From Lolium rigidum (lineage: Eukaryota; Streptophyta; Magnoliopsida; Poales; Poaceae), in contig NC_061510.1 of the NCBI RefSeq assembly GCF_022539505.1, positions 224,586,043-224,650,042 of the forward strand: a DNA stretch of 64,000 nucleotides. Direction: 5' to 3'. Made by a program: the position numbers and the translations under genes. The first letter of the stretch is position 1. Each line of letters begins with the position of its first letter. Below the pieces are notes generated by a model. It had not been told where the DNA came from. It did no database searches and worked only from the letters and a program-made list of their open reading frames with translations. Shown here in pieces: positions 22,847 through 34,959 of the stretch.

Positions 22847-25043
22847 AAATAATCTCGTCCCGAGATTACTAAGCGTAGAACTAGAGGGGTTGTAAAGTTT
22901 AACTAAAGTTAGACTCCATTCTTCTGTGGATGTGCCGTTGTTGAGAGGGTCGCAACTTCAGCTTCTGAGAGACACGGTAGATTTTGTGCCGGGTGCAAGC
23001 TTCGTGAAGAGGTTGACAACTCCCAGCAGGTGTTGGATCTGTAGTTTTCTTAAGGATCCTAGCGGGGTTCATGATTCTAGGAGAGTTAGTGCACTCCAGC
23101 GGTGCTTTAGCAGAGTTGAAAACTTTTTAGAGTCAGCTTAATATTTTAGTGGAAGTCGAAGTCTTCCACCCTTAAAATTGTTCACCGGGGGTTTTGAAAA
23201 CTCTAAGCTTTAGCCACTGAGTCTTGTCAGGCGCTTTCGAAGAAGTGATCTTTCTCTCGTCTTGAGTTGAAGCATCTTCAGGGAGCGAGGTGCAGTCCAC
23301 AGCTTCAGAGGAGTTAGTGCATCCCAAGTTCCCAACGGTGTTTTAGAAAGGTTTAAATTTTTAGGGTTAGCTCCAATTTTTAGTGGAAGACAAAGTCTTC
23401 CACCCTTAAGGTTTTTCATCGGGCTTTTTGGAAAAACTCAGAGCTTCTGCTTTGTAGTCCTGTCTGGGGCTTCTGAAGAAGTCGTCGATCTTCCGTAATC
23501 AGTTGAAGAGTCTTCAGGAGGCGAGGTGTAGTCCACGACTTCTAGAGGCTCTCACGGTGTTTGCTAGACCATATGGGACACGCAGTGAGTTAGTAAGTCG
23601 ATGGAACTCCTGGTTGGTATCCATCTGAACAGCAACAAGGGTTGTTGAGGACAATCTTCAGCTTGAGGGTCGGTGCTGACTTATACCAGTTAAGAAGTGA
23701 GCGGGTAAATTACACCTAATCTTGAATCTGGAGGTATCTTCAGGAACTTCACTTGATGAGGACCAAAAGAACCATGTGATGTAGCTTGGCTTTGACGCAA
23801 TTGTGCTCTTAGCTTGTTAGAAGGTGTGTTAGAGGGTAGTTTCAAAAAGTTATACTTGAAGTTAGCGCGATTATACTCCAAGGTTAGACCAAGTTAGTAT
23901 GGCTTCTCGCAGAGATGCAGTCAATCTTGTAGGTACCGGCTTCGCTTCCTTGGCGTAGTAGAGATGCTTCAGCTGATCTTGAAGGTAGTCAGCACAGATA
24001 GGGCTTTGAGTTAGTTTTCCTCATGGTTGAAAAATCAACTGCTAACGAGGTTAAAGTTAGAGCCATACGTTAACTTATTCAATTAACTAGAAATTAGCAT
24101 TTTATTGGTGAGGTAGGTGGGGTGAAAACATCTTTGGGAGGCTTCCTATGTTGGGTTGTCACACTAAGAGTGTTTTTCAGGCCTAAAGACCAAGACAATC
24201 ATACACACAACAAACAGATAAAAACACTCAAGGCAGCACACGAGGGAACTACAAGCAATCATCACACCGAGACAAGGCACTCTAAGCATCTAGGGATGCC
24301 TAATACGCAGGGGTAGCTCAATCAAAGCGATTGAGTTTGTCCTATCCATCCTATTGGTTTGGGGCTGGTCACATATGTTGGCGTCTTCAGCTTGTTGACA
24401 TCGTCTTCAACAAGGATTTCTCGAAGCAGAGGGTGGTGATGCGGCCTGGTGTTGAGTCGTCGATGTTGAGGTAGAGGATAAAACTGTGTAGTCTTCTTGC
24501 TCAACATCCCTGGGACGTGAGGTCTTTGAAGGGGTAGCTGTTGAGGTGCTCCTGAAGTCGAGATATTCTCGTGGCTGGCCTAAAAATTTCTAGTCAAGAA
24601 TTGAGGACTCGATCCCTGGCGACTGCAAAAGTGCAAGTCCGCGGAGGAACAAGGTCAGCTCCTTGACACTCTTTGGTGACAACCAAAGACATGATCTTAT
24701 TATTCTTTTATGTGCACACTAAGTCGGCCTCCAACCTTCAATAGCTGTTGTTGAAGATACATGAGTCTTCCAAAAAGGATGAACCATCTTTGACTTCGAG
24801 TCTCCGGGTCTGAGTTGGGGACATCGTCCAATATGTAGGTTTGAAGTGGATGAGACAATATAGTAAGAATTTTCAAACCTTTTTATAAAACGGAGAGATA
24901 AGAATTTAGAAGCTTTGAATAAGTAAGAGGAGTAGAAGCTATACTTCCAACTAAAGAAAGAATTTGTTTCATAAATAAATTTTCCCAAGTACTCGTTTCC
25001 TAACTAACGTCCATGCTAACTAAGGTCTCCTACAGTCAGGATA

Positions 25044-25055
25044 GCTCTGATACCA
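25044..25055 (-). other. LARD1 primer-binding site, tRNA-iMet
   Basis: The minus strand reads TGGTATCAGAGC four bases after the LTR end, a perfect 12-base complement of the initiator tRNA-Met 3' end used by many plant LTR elements. This fixes the element's orientation. Confidence 0.85.
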
Positions 25056-25059
25056 GCTC

Positions 25060-28000
25060 TGTGGGGACCCCGGACTAGCCGTCCGAAATACCCTGTTATG
25101 TATACAGTTCACGTTCCCATGATCAGTGTGCCGTGAACACATAACCGAACTGATATCAAATTACATCATCCTTTACAAAACGGAATAAGAAAAATTACAA
25201 TAAGGTCACATGACCCATCTTTACAAGATAGCCTCGAAGGGCCTAATCTAATCATCAGAGTAGCAGAATCACTTCAGGACGTAGAGCCCAAGTCATATGC
25301 CTTAACCCTACGAGCAACCGGCCGGGAAGACGTTCCTAGCTCGCATAGACGTCGTCAACTCCTTCTTCATCCGTCGAAGTCCTCCAGGTCCGGCCAAGTA
25401 AATAGCCAGGGACAAAGCCGTGAGTACATTTTGAATTGTACTCGCAAACCATTTACAAGTAACTTAACAAAGAGAACGAGGTACCGAGGTCTAACTAGGG
25501 GATCAAGAGGGAATGACCACTTATGTAACAAGAATATGTTATGTAGACGAGAAGAAGTGTTTTAGTGGAGTTAGCATCTCAACTTCATGGGTGAAGGAGA
25601 TGAGAGAATATATCTAAGACATCACTACTTGACTCAATTTAGGAAGATCTTTCACGACATAAACACTTAGGAAGGGTAGAACCAATTTTTATCAATTCCT
25701 TTCCGACCACCTCATTGTGGTCATCAACCATTTTTCCGATGACTCCAAGTACTCCAACACAAATCCCGTTTCTTTCCTTTGTCAAACATTTTTATAAACA
25801 AAACACATCAGGCTAAGCAACAGACCAATCCAACCGTCCATGACCGCGGACACGGCTATTCGAATAGATTTAACTCTGCAGAGTTTGCACACTTTCCCCA
25901 CAAGATCCGATAAATCCGCCGGGATCATCCCCGGGCCATCATACGAAAGTATGTGGGTATCGGATAACCAGATCGAAGCCTTTCGCCCATTCTAATTAGC
26001 AAGAGGTCCTACCCTATGGAGTATGTACCTCCCCGGCACCGTGGCAGCTCACCTCCTTTTGAGCGTGGCTCCACCGCCAAGCCGGGAGACCCATAGTGTC
26101 TTCCGGACGGGTCAGCCCCGAAGGCCTCCCGTTATACTATTGTCCCAACCTCGACAATCCGGACTCGGGGGTATCCGTACCCTTGTATAGTTATGCGGTG
26201 CCTCATGCTAAAGAGAACGAACGTCGAGCTAAGCCCCGTGCCCATGTTGGAGTAATGTGGTTGCGCTAGTTTGTTGTCATGGGTGAGTACTTAGGCGCCA
26301 AAGTTTTCGTAATATCCCAACCACTTTCTCATCCCCATCATTTTTACCAAATCCTTTCCTTTCTCGAAATCTCACTCGGGCATAACATTATACCCAAGGT
26401 TTTAACAAAAACTTTTACAACAAGGTAAAACCTTGAGGGTTTTCCCAACCTAAAGTTTATGTGTGAACTAAGATGTAATAGCATAATGATTGCCATTATA
26501 ACAAGAAGGGTGTCAAAGGCATCCATACTCCAGTTGAGCATGAATGGAGATAATCAAAAAGTAGGGGAATTTTAATGATATTATCCCAAGTGTTTACTAG
26601 AATTAGGATGTCAAAAGGCGGTGAAATGCGATTCACATACTTAGAGTAAGTACGCAAAATATCGAGAGGGGACATTACACACTTGGTAGCAAGTATGTAA
26701 AAGAATCAAATTAAGCAAACCCAAGGAAACACAAGAAATCAAGAGACCAAGGATAGAAGGATCTCAATATGGATATAAAGAGTCAAAGTAAATGGCTTGC
26801 CTTGGTTGACTTATTTGTCCCTGGACTTCTTCAACTCCGTCGAATAATAACTCCAACAATATAGATAAAATCCTCGTCCGAACCACTTCTTCTTCTCCGG
26901 AATTGTTCGCATCTATCGCCGGAGAATATAAAAAGAACACAATCAACACACTTGTACCAACAAAACAACATACAACAAGCAACAATCAATAGATAACCAC
27001 TCTACTAATGGCTAACATACTAAGGTCTTATAGATACTACAAAACAACTTTAAGAGTTTTGATTTTAGAAAACCCAATTTATTCACCTAATAAGGGCATA
27101 AGATCCTCACCAATTATCAATTGCCTCTTTGGGTATCACCATGGCATAAATTAATTATCCCCTGGTATATAACACCACAAAGAAGAAAAGTGCATTGGTT
27201 AGGCATCTAAAGCATTCATATTTTATTTTTAAACATTTTTGGAAAAAATAGGAAATCATTTTCCTAGTTTATTTGGCTAATAGACACTATACGTGAAATA
27301 GGAGGTAAACAATATGCTACACTCTTTTGAAAACTTAAGAAAAACAATAGGTCTAAGGTTAAGTTGCGGAGGTTTTGTTTTGCGAGAATAAAACATAGGT
27401 TGTCTATTTTTAAATAAAAATAGTTCATCAAAGATTTTCAATAAACAAAAGTTTTGGTATAACATTTCATGTGATACACACATAACACAAACAGTAACAA
27501 ATATGCAAGAACAGAGACTAAAAATATTTTTCCTAGATGTCCAGTACTAAAACAAGACTAAACCAATTGGATTCACCCAAAAATATTAATTTTACAATTT
27601 TAGGAATTAGCTCGAGTCTGCAGCATACATAGAACAAGTTTAATATGCCAAAAATCGTACAAAAATCCTAAAAATATGGGACCAGTGGCATTGGAAAGAT
27701 ATTGAAATTTTTGATCTAACACAACTGGTTTCATCCAATTTGGGTTTGGGGATCTGGAGATAATTTCGATTTAGTGCCACTGGTTTTGAAGCAAAAACAG
27801 AAAATTTCAATTTTGAAAATGGGCGGGAATTGCCTGGGCTGCGCGGAATTTGAAAGGTGGGCCGGCCCGGTAGAGAATACCAGGTGGAGGAAGAAAGGAA
27901 AAGGAAAAATAGAAGAGAAAAGGAGGTGGGGGCCGGCGGTTGGGCCCCATGTGCATGGGCCGACGTGGCCGCATGGCCCATGCAACCCCACGATCGGGAT

Positions 28001-30457
28001 CGATCGTCACGGGGCCGTCGTCCTCGTGTGGCCACGCGAGGGACGCGGGCGGGCAGCGGACGGAGGCGACGGGGAAGAGGGAGGGGCGGGGCTAGGCTCA
28101 CCGGCGGGAGGCGGGGCTCGTCGGCGACGACGGGGCGGGGCGGTGGCGTCCCGCGGTGGTGCAGGGACGGCTCGGAGGCGTCCTTCACGTCCGCAGCAAC
28201 CTCTCCGAGGTCGGCGTCCTTGCAGCAGCTTCAGGTCCGGCGATCTCCGGCGAACCTAGGCAGCGAAAAAATGGTGGGTGAGGTCAGGCAGAACATGGGT
28301 GAGGAGTTGGAAGGGAAAGGGAGGGGAGAGGGCGGCGTCGTCACCCATGGTGACCGAGGCGGAGTGGCCTTTCAGGCGGGCAGCAGCGGGAGAAGGGGAG
28401 CGTCCCGGCGTCCCTCCGGTGGGTTCGGGAAGGGGGAGGAGTGGGTGTGAGGGAGTGAGGATGGTAGTGAGTCGAGGGAGGGGCTTTTATAGGCGGATGG
28501 GGGAGAGGGGGTGGTGGCCGTGGCCAACGGGAGAGCGAGCGAGCGGTGGCGAGTGGGCCAATGGAGAGGCGAGGGGCTGACGTAGGGGAGGTGGGGGCGT
28601 GGTGACGTCATGCTGTAGACGTCAGCAGGAGGGGAGGGGCGAGCGGGAAGAGAGGGGGTCGAGCGGGAGGTGTTCTGGTGCGTTCTCCCTAGTGTTTCGG
28701 TGGGGTTTTGGGCTGCACGTTTTTGGGCTTGGTTGAGGTAGAGAGGGGAGTCCAGGTGTGTCCCTGGTCTGGGCCTGAGGTCAGGGAGAGGCAACAGGGG
28801 CGGATGGTGCCGGTGCACCAAGGCCTGGCCATGTGGGGTAAGGAAAGAGAGGGGTGGTGCCCTCTAGGTTTTGCAAAAGAGAGAGGAGGAGGACAAGAGA
28901 GGGTGCATGCATGTTGAGTGGAGGGAGAGTGCCATGTAATGGCATGGTTGTCATATGCTAAGTCTTGAGAAAGTGGTTAAAGAAGGAAAATAAGAGGGGT
29001 GAGGGAGGGAAAAAAAAGGGGTGGTGGTGATAATGTCACCATGTGATGAGGGAGAAGGAAAGTGGAGGGAAGATGGGGTTGAGTAGAGAGATCAGGAGAG
29101 GTGGTCGTTAGATGGTGCAAGGTGGTGGTGTGGGGTGGAGCAAGGATTTCCAAAGGCATGAGCCGATTGAAGATGATTGCATTCAAGTTGCAAAATTTTT
29201 TTGATGGGAAGAAGTAGTGGTGATACCTAGGGGGGGTTGTTAATTTTGATACTCATGGCTAACTAGGGTTTTGGAAACAAGAGGGAAGGAGAAAGAAATA
29301 GAGAGGGGTGGATGGTGAGTGGAGAGAGCAGGGATCATGCCATAGCAAGGGTCTCACAAACTCACAAGTTTTGAAAAGAAACCAAAAATAAAAAGAGGGG
29401 TAACAAGGTGGTGGTGATGGTGATAGTGCCAACTGGATATTTTGATAAAGCAAAAAGGTAGGGAGGTGAAGAAGTGGTGGTGATATTCTAGAAGATTATC
29501 AAAATGGTTAGGCCAAGTTGAAAATTTTCTTGCAGAGATAGGTATACCAAAGGAGATTGATTTGTCAGACAAAAATTAAATTTCCAAGGTCAAGACTATA
29601 TGGAGGTGTGATCTTGATTGATGGATATGTGAGATGTATTACTGGCAAAGGCAATGATATGGGTATTTGATCACAAATTCAAATACCATTTAATTTGGTG
29701 TCTATGGATATGATTTGAAAGGCTACTCGGAAACTTTTGAAATGGTAGAGGGTTTTAGAAGACTAGAATGATCCATAGAGAAATAGAAAATATGGATCAT
29801 TCCATTTCATTTTAGGAAACCAAAACTACACATAAAATCTTTCACAAGATCTTAAAGTCATATAAGGTAAGGGTAAACCATTTGGTAAATACTTTGTGTT
29901 AAAACAAAATATCCTAAGAATCCATTTTGTGGCCCTATGATCTAAGGTGATCATAGCCAACTTTAAAAGAAGGGTTTTTGAACAATCCTTTGAATTAAAA
30001 TTTTGAGTCATAGGACAAAACCAAAAGAGGTTTTGGGGTTTAGGTCAAAAGATTTGATTATTTGAAAGAGAGGAGGTTAAGGTAATACAAGAGTGACCAT
30101 AACTTCTCTATTTTCTGGAGACTAGAATTTGTGTGTTGAGGTACTTATGGGGAAAACACCAAGCATAGGATTTATGCATTGGTAAGGAAAGGAAAAGAAT
30201 TTTCCAGGGCCACACATGTGTTTTATTAAGTGAGTTGTTAAGTTGTTTTAACACTTGAGGTGTTGTTCTAAGAGGTAGCTCAAGACAAAACTCAACAAGC
30301 AAAACAAGACAATTCATCTATCAACAGATCAAAACAATTCATTATAACAAACAGATCAAGGCAATTCATCTAATTAGTCTATAGAAAAAGTTTTTTGTTC
30401 CCCCTAATTTTTGAACTAAGGAAAACTAAACCTGGTTGCAAAAGTTGGGGTGTGACA
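25060..30457 (-). repeat. LARD1 5' LTR (copy B, with internal deletion)
   Basis: 5,398 bp. It matches copy A throughout but lacks about 1,077 bp. The breakpoint (about 28668-28675) carries a single copy of the 11-bp word GGGAGGTGTTC that occurs at both edges of the missing segment in copy A. That is the signature of illegitimate recombination between short direct repeats. TATA box at 28484-28493. Confidence 0.9.
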
Positions 30458-30462
30458 GTATG

Positions 30463-31433
30463 ATAGGTGCGTCTGGCCAAGCTGTTTCACGGCACTTTTT
30501 TTCTCTTTTCCTGATCATGTAGATCTACGTACCGTGGCAGGCAGGAGAAGTAGGCTTCGGGGAAAGCCGCCACCTCCTTGTTGGCGCAACAAACTTTGCC
30601 TTCTTTGGCTTTCATATATGTGATTGATACACCTTTCCAAGGTGTATTCTCGAAAAAACTTTCGAGATATCTACATTCACAAGGTTTAGTTTTTTCCATT
30701 AAAGAACTGCAACTGAACTGGATTTTCTTCCGAAAAGTTAGTTGCACGAACCTGACTAATTTATACAAATTTTAACAAGTTTCTTTCTTCATTCCAACTT
30801 TAGCCTTGCACCAAATTATGCCTACCAAATACCAATGAGCACAAAGATATGATTACTGAATCTCCGTATGAAACATTGGCAGACAAATGGTCTAGAGCTC
30901 TGTCAGCTATGGGCTGCAGCTGAGAAAAGACTATACACAAAGTTTTCGTATGAATTTTTTTAGAGGTTGTGGATGAGACCCTGGTTTGATGATGTCTACA
31001 TGCTAACGGGAATAAGGGATCAACCCGTGCATATGGGACTATAAATGACTGCAAGATAGTTTTTTGATTTTTCAATGTGCAATTAATTGCATTTTTGTCT
31101 TAAAATTATATTATTTGCTCTGAATATTCCGAGAAATATTTTCCATATTTGAATGATATTGAATAGTTACTGATTTGAATTCATAATTTTTTCACTATAG
31201 AACTGTGCTATGTATGATTTTTTAGGGTCATCATGGCCTACCAGTATTGACTATTGAGAGGTACTTAATGCAGGAGATAAACTTGATTTGAGAAAAAGTG
31301 GACAACCTTAGTCTCAAATTTAGTGTTTTGACTTAAAAAGTTGGTATGGTAATTTTTTTGGTTCAAACTAGATATATAGTACAAAAATAATAATTATATT
31401 GTGGAGACGTGCGTGCACGTGCACACTAACTAG
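30463..31433 (+). other. Right part of the Helitron, ending in the 3' hairpin
   Basis: The first 150 bp may continue the LINE fragment of 16010-16354. The rest is AT-rich and non-coding. The end is the hairpin 31409-31424 and CTAG at 31430-31433. Confidence 0.55.
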
Positions 31434-31760
31434 TGTGCCAAAACATGACTCTCGTGACTTTACCCAAAGTTTCTGGTGGAGCCTGAATACTGAATAGAAT
31501 GGGGAGACTGAACACTGTTTAGAATACTGAGACGCAACTGTTTGGTATGCATATGGATGGAAGGAGTTAACACCTCATGCTTCAAAGAGGTTTTAACTGT
31601 GAGGTGTTGGTCTATTTGGAACCATAGGAACATGTTCATCTTTAAAGGCCAACAATTTAATAGTCGGGAAGGCATCAGAAATTTACTTTGGCACATGGGA
31701 GCATATGCTCCTGACACCGGAAAAACATTTCAAAATGCCAAGAAAAAATGAAAAAAATTC
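31434..31760 (+). pseudogene. Decayed LINE, segment 3 (C-terminal end)
   Basis: The frame at 31580-31755 reads CWSIWNHRNMFIFKGQQF then NSREGIRNLLWHM, the motif W.IW.HRN..IFKG that follows the zinc-binding domain in plant LINE proteins. It starts right after the Helitron's 3' terminus, so with 10116-10509 and 14584-14719 it forms the interrupted LINE. Confidence 0.6.
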
Positions 31761-33529
31761 CCGCTTAGGTATCGACATTCTGTGTGGGCACAAGTTTTGC
31801 GAAAAACAGACATTTTTTATGATTCATATAAAAAGACAAAAAATGATGCGCGGACAACCTTTTTTTACACCAAAATTCATCCTTTTTACACATGGTACTA
31901 AAAATATCTGTTTTCCGTGAAACGACTTCATGAACGTGTAAAATTTCGAGATGTACCCATTAGATTTTGTGTCCGGATTTTTCAACAATTTGAAAGTATA
32001 TTCAAACCAACATTTTAAAACCGGGAGCCTATGTTTCCGGGTGCCAAAACACCACTACCGGAAGGCATCCGTTTCTTTAAAGAAAATTTTGCTCTTGTTG
32101 GGCATAAAGCAAAATCTGGCCTTAAGGAAGGAAGACATGTCACGGTGGGTCTTTTGTAAATGGGCAGGGCTCAGCGTCGGTCGCCCGACGTGGGCTGATA
32201 AAATCGGTTGCTTTCCCGGCCATCGGATCGCGATCTATCGGCCAAAAATAGCAGCAACAAACGTTTTGCATTTTAGCACCTCAAGTTTCAAGAAATCAAC
32301 CCGCCGTCCCACCAAACCACAACGTGTATATTGTGTTGCCCCTAACTATCTTGGTATTCACATAAAATGCCACCAAGGTGATTTATTATTAGAACAGAGA
32401 GTTTTACAACAAAAACCTCTCACGTTGTGTACAATTTTTTCCGATATTACAACAAAAGCGGCACATCACTTTTTTAAAGTAAATGTTACATAAAGAGGTT
32501 AAACAACAATATTTTTGCTATAGATTGATTTACAACAAAAATCACTAGCTATTTTAACAAAAAAATGCAATGTATTACAACAAAATAAAAAATGATTGTG
32601 TGTTTACATACAATTTCAGCACTAATCATTATATGTACCGTATATACATTTACAACAAACTATCAATATATTTACAATAATAATTAACAACAAAAACAAC
32701 TTTTTTTTATTTGGGTGTTTACAATAATAGTCAGTTTTTAATGCAAGAAGTACCTTTACAACAAATCAGTAACATATTTACAATAATAGTTAATAACAAA
32801 AGTCATGCCATGTGGAGAGGTAGATAACATACTTACAACAAAATCCACAAACTATTTGTACAAAAGTCAGAAATGATTAAAACAAAAATATATATGTTTG
32901 CAAACACTGCAAAGTGGTCAAGCAAAATTTAAATTTGGTACACATTGAATTACAACAAAAAACACCAACTATCTTTACAAAATTCACACACAAATACAAT
33001 AAAAATGGGGCCGAACGTTGAGTGTTGGGCCAGCAATTGGTCTCCATGTGTGTTGAGTGCTGGGCCGCGAACAGATGATGGGCTATGCGGGTGAACAGCT
33101 GATGGGCTAGATACCAGGCAAACCAGCGAGCGCGGCCCAGCAGCGGACGCGGAACCGAGAGACCGATCCTTTTCCCTCGATCTGTCGCCGATGAGAAGCG
33201 TTTTCCTTTGTAAATCTCTCTTAGGCTACTTCCACTCATTTGTACATGTACCGCCCATTTTTTATAAAGAAAAAAATGATGCGCCTTCCCTACTATTTTT
33301 TTGCGTCAAAAGAAAGTCTGCGGCCACAGTTGTGTAACCCGATGCTCATAATTATCAAAATGTAGGCTAGAGACGGAGAGGATTTCAGCTTGCTCGGTAT
33401 TTGGGTAACATGGTAGGCATGCCCATGCCGGCACAAGAACTTCGCCGGTGTAAGTATTTCGTCCGCTCCATAATTCTTGACTAAAATAACGACAAGACTT
33501 ATGAAACCAAGGGATAAGTTGAGAACTTA
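31761..33529. other. AT-rich non-coding repeat region with TTACAACAAA words
   Basis: No gene is seen. CACTACCGGAAGG at 32053-32065 looks like a CACTA-type terminus. From about 32400 to 32960 there are eight or so copies of TTACAACAAA (and TTACAATAAT variants), all in one orientation, like the subterminal repeats of a DNA transposon. No matching opposite terminus was found. 33000-33240 has several GGGCC/GGGCT words (plant site-II-like) but no gene follows directly. Confidence 0.4.
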
Positions 33530-34028
33530 GGGTATCTCCAACACGGCGATCCAAATAGACACGTTGGGTCGTTCGTTTGGTTTCGGTTGGGTGGCCGTGT
33601 GGACACGAGGACAGCGCCCCGCGTCCGCGTGTCCGTTTGGATCGGACCCTGCACCCAACGCGGCGACCCAAAAAGCCGTCACGTGGCTCGTCTTCACTAG
33701 GCGGAAAGTTCCCGCGCGCGCGAAAAGGACTAGGGTGCGCTTTCGCGCTCAAGTTTCCCGCCAAGGCTGCCGGCTATAAAATACTACCTATTAAGAAAAA
33801 TGTAATATCTTATTTGAATGAAAGATGAAGTTATCTCTCTATGACCAGCGGGCCAGGGAAGGACGCGAGCGACCAGCGCTCGGCGTCTGCGGCCACGCAA
33901 ACCCGACCAACATCTAGACCGGGTTTGGGTCATCACGGACGCCGCGGCCATCCGGGTTTAGCGATTTTGTCCGGAGCGACCCGTGCGGGCGCGCGGGCGC
34001 GAGATGGGTAGCCGTGTTGGAGATGGTC
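33530..34028. mobile_element. Harbinger/Tourist-type MITE
   Basis: 499 bp with termini GGGTATCTCCAACACGG and, inverted, GACCATCTCCAACACGG (14 of 17 match), flanked by the 3-bp target TTA (33527-33529 and 34029-34031). The interior is GC-rich with no transposase. TIR type and TTA target are those of PIF/Harbinger. Confidence 0.8.
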
Positions 34029-34160
34029 TTAGCTAATTGGCGTAAGAGGGTCCTACCGTGTAGTGGGATTCACATTATAGGTTGTGAATGTAGTATATAA
34101 ATTGGTTTGTGGATCTCTTTTTCATCTAATCTTGATCTATTAAACTGTGGATGCATACTA

Positions 34161-34280
34161 CTTCCTCTGTCCTAAATTAATTTACTCAGTTTTACCTTGA
34201 TATACATATATCTAGACACTAAACATATCATACATACCTATCTAAAAATAGTTGAGTCAATTAGTTTGGGATGGAGGGAA
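34161..34280. mobile_element. Stowaway MITE
   Basis: 120 bp between TA dinucleotides (34159-34160, 34281-34282). The termini CTTCCTCTGTCCTAAATTAA and, inverted, TTCCCTCCATCCCAAACTAA match the Stowaway CTCCCTCCGTCCCA pattern. The interior is a palindrome-like AT-rich sequence. Confidence 0.8.
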
Positions 34281-34509
34281 TAATACCAAGGTTAGATCGT
34301 ATACCCTCTCCTTATAGTCAAATTCTGTCAAAATTTTAGCTTAACTTTAATCATGAATTTGACCGCTAAATATAAGCTATTAGTCATACTATATATCACC
34401 AAAAAATCAAATGGTATATTGTTTGTCATATATAACTCATATCTTCTTTGTCAATTTTATGGTCAGACTTAGGCTCCAATTCTCAATTCTGGTCAAAATT
34501 CAAACAAAA

Positions 34510-34625
34510 ATAAGAGACGAGATGATATGACAGTGGGACACAGTCTTGTATTTTTCATTACATTTGTTTTTTAACTGAATTTTTACTGAAGATAAGAGAG
34601 GAGATGACATGACAGTGGGACACAG
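34510..34625. repeat. Direct repeat of about 34 bp, upstream of the F-box gene
   Basis: 34510-34543 and 34592-34625 share GACATGACAGTGGGACACAG-type sequence with three mismatches, 82 bp apart. A third related word, TAATTCTGGTCAAAATTCAA, occurs before the first copy and again at about 34680. It may be part of an unrecognised small transposon. Confidence 0.55.
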
Positions 34626-34904
34626 GATGGCCAGACTGAATTCTTTTCGGTGAAGAAGTTCAGATAGGTTCCTGCGACCTAATTCTGGTCAAAATTCAAG
34701 CAAAATCCAGATTTTTTTTTCTGCCAAATCGCGTCAAAATTCTGGCGAGTTATGTACGATGTAAGTCAAAAGTTGCGGACGCGGACAAAACAAAGAATCA
34801 GTATCGAAGTTACTGCGTACAGTATTATTTTTTAGAGAGGGTACGTATACCGGTATACGTACTTGGGAAGGCAATGTCGGCTAATGATTCGCGCATAATC
34901 TTCC

Positions 34905-34915
34905 CCTGGCATATA
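34905..34915 (+). promoter_or_regulatory. Possible TATA element of the F-box gene
   Basis: GGCATATAGAG lies about 50 bp before the ATG. It is the nearest TATA-like word; the leader would be very short, so this is tentative. Confidence 0.3.
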
Positions 34916-34959
34916 GAGCGCTTCAGATTTGAGATTCGTTAGGGTTCCGGACGGCTGCG

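Larger units (their letters stand above)
22832..25059 (-). other. LARD1 internal domain, non-coding
   Basis: 2,228 bp with no reading frame resembling gag or pol on either strand. Its left part is built of direct repeats about 330 and 235 bp long (from about 22832, 23160 and 23394), each opening with the polypurine-tract word CTTCCACCCTTA. The rest is moderately repetitive (AGTCTTCAG, GAAGTCGTC words). Confidence 0.75.
16360..30457 (-). mobile_element. LARD1: giant-LTR, non-coding LTR retrotransposon
   Basis: A complete 14,098-bp insertion flanked by a perfect 5-bp duplication GTATG (16355-16359 and 30458-30462). The element is on the minus strand: its LTR begins TGTCACACC and ends CCCCACA. 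A tRNA-iMet primer site lies next to the right LTR and a polypurine tract next to the left one. The LTRs are 6,472 and 5,398 bp and the interior only 2,228 bp, without gag, protease or pol. This fits the LARD type described in barley (large LTRs, non-coding, mobilised in trans). Which family supplies the proteins is not visible. It inserted into the LINE fragment inside the Helitron and is therefore the youngest layer there. Confidence 0.9.
14720..31433 (+). mobile_element. Non-autonomous Helitron, interrupted by LARD1
   Basis: The left end TCTCTACTACTTATAAAG fits the plant Helitron 5' consensus (TCTCTACTA...). The right end is a GC-rich hairpin (GTGCGTGCACGTGCAC, 31409-31424) followed by ACTAACTAG, the CTRR terminus. 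The flanking bases are A (14719) and T (31434), as expected for insertion at AT, and there is no target duplication. Without the 14.1-kb LARD1 insertion the Helitron is about 2.6 kb. No Rep/helicase is present. It carries a LINE 3' fragment and short exon-like pieces at 15380-15620 of unknown origin. Confidence 0.6.

Noticed and set aside
16360..30457. Reading the two LARD1 LTR copies as a large segmental duplication
   Set aside because: Perfect 5-bp target duplication, TG...CA ends, a tRNA-iMet primer site and a polypurine tract at the correct edges show they are LTRs of one element.
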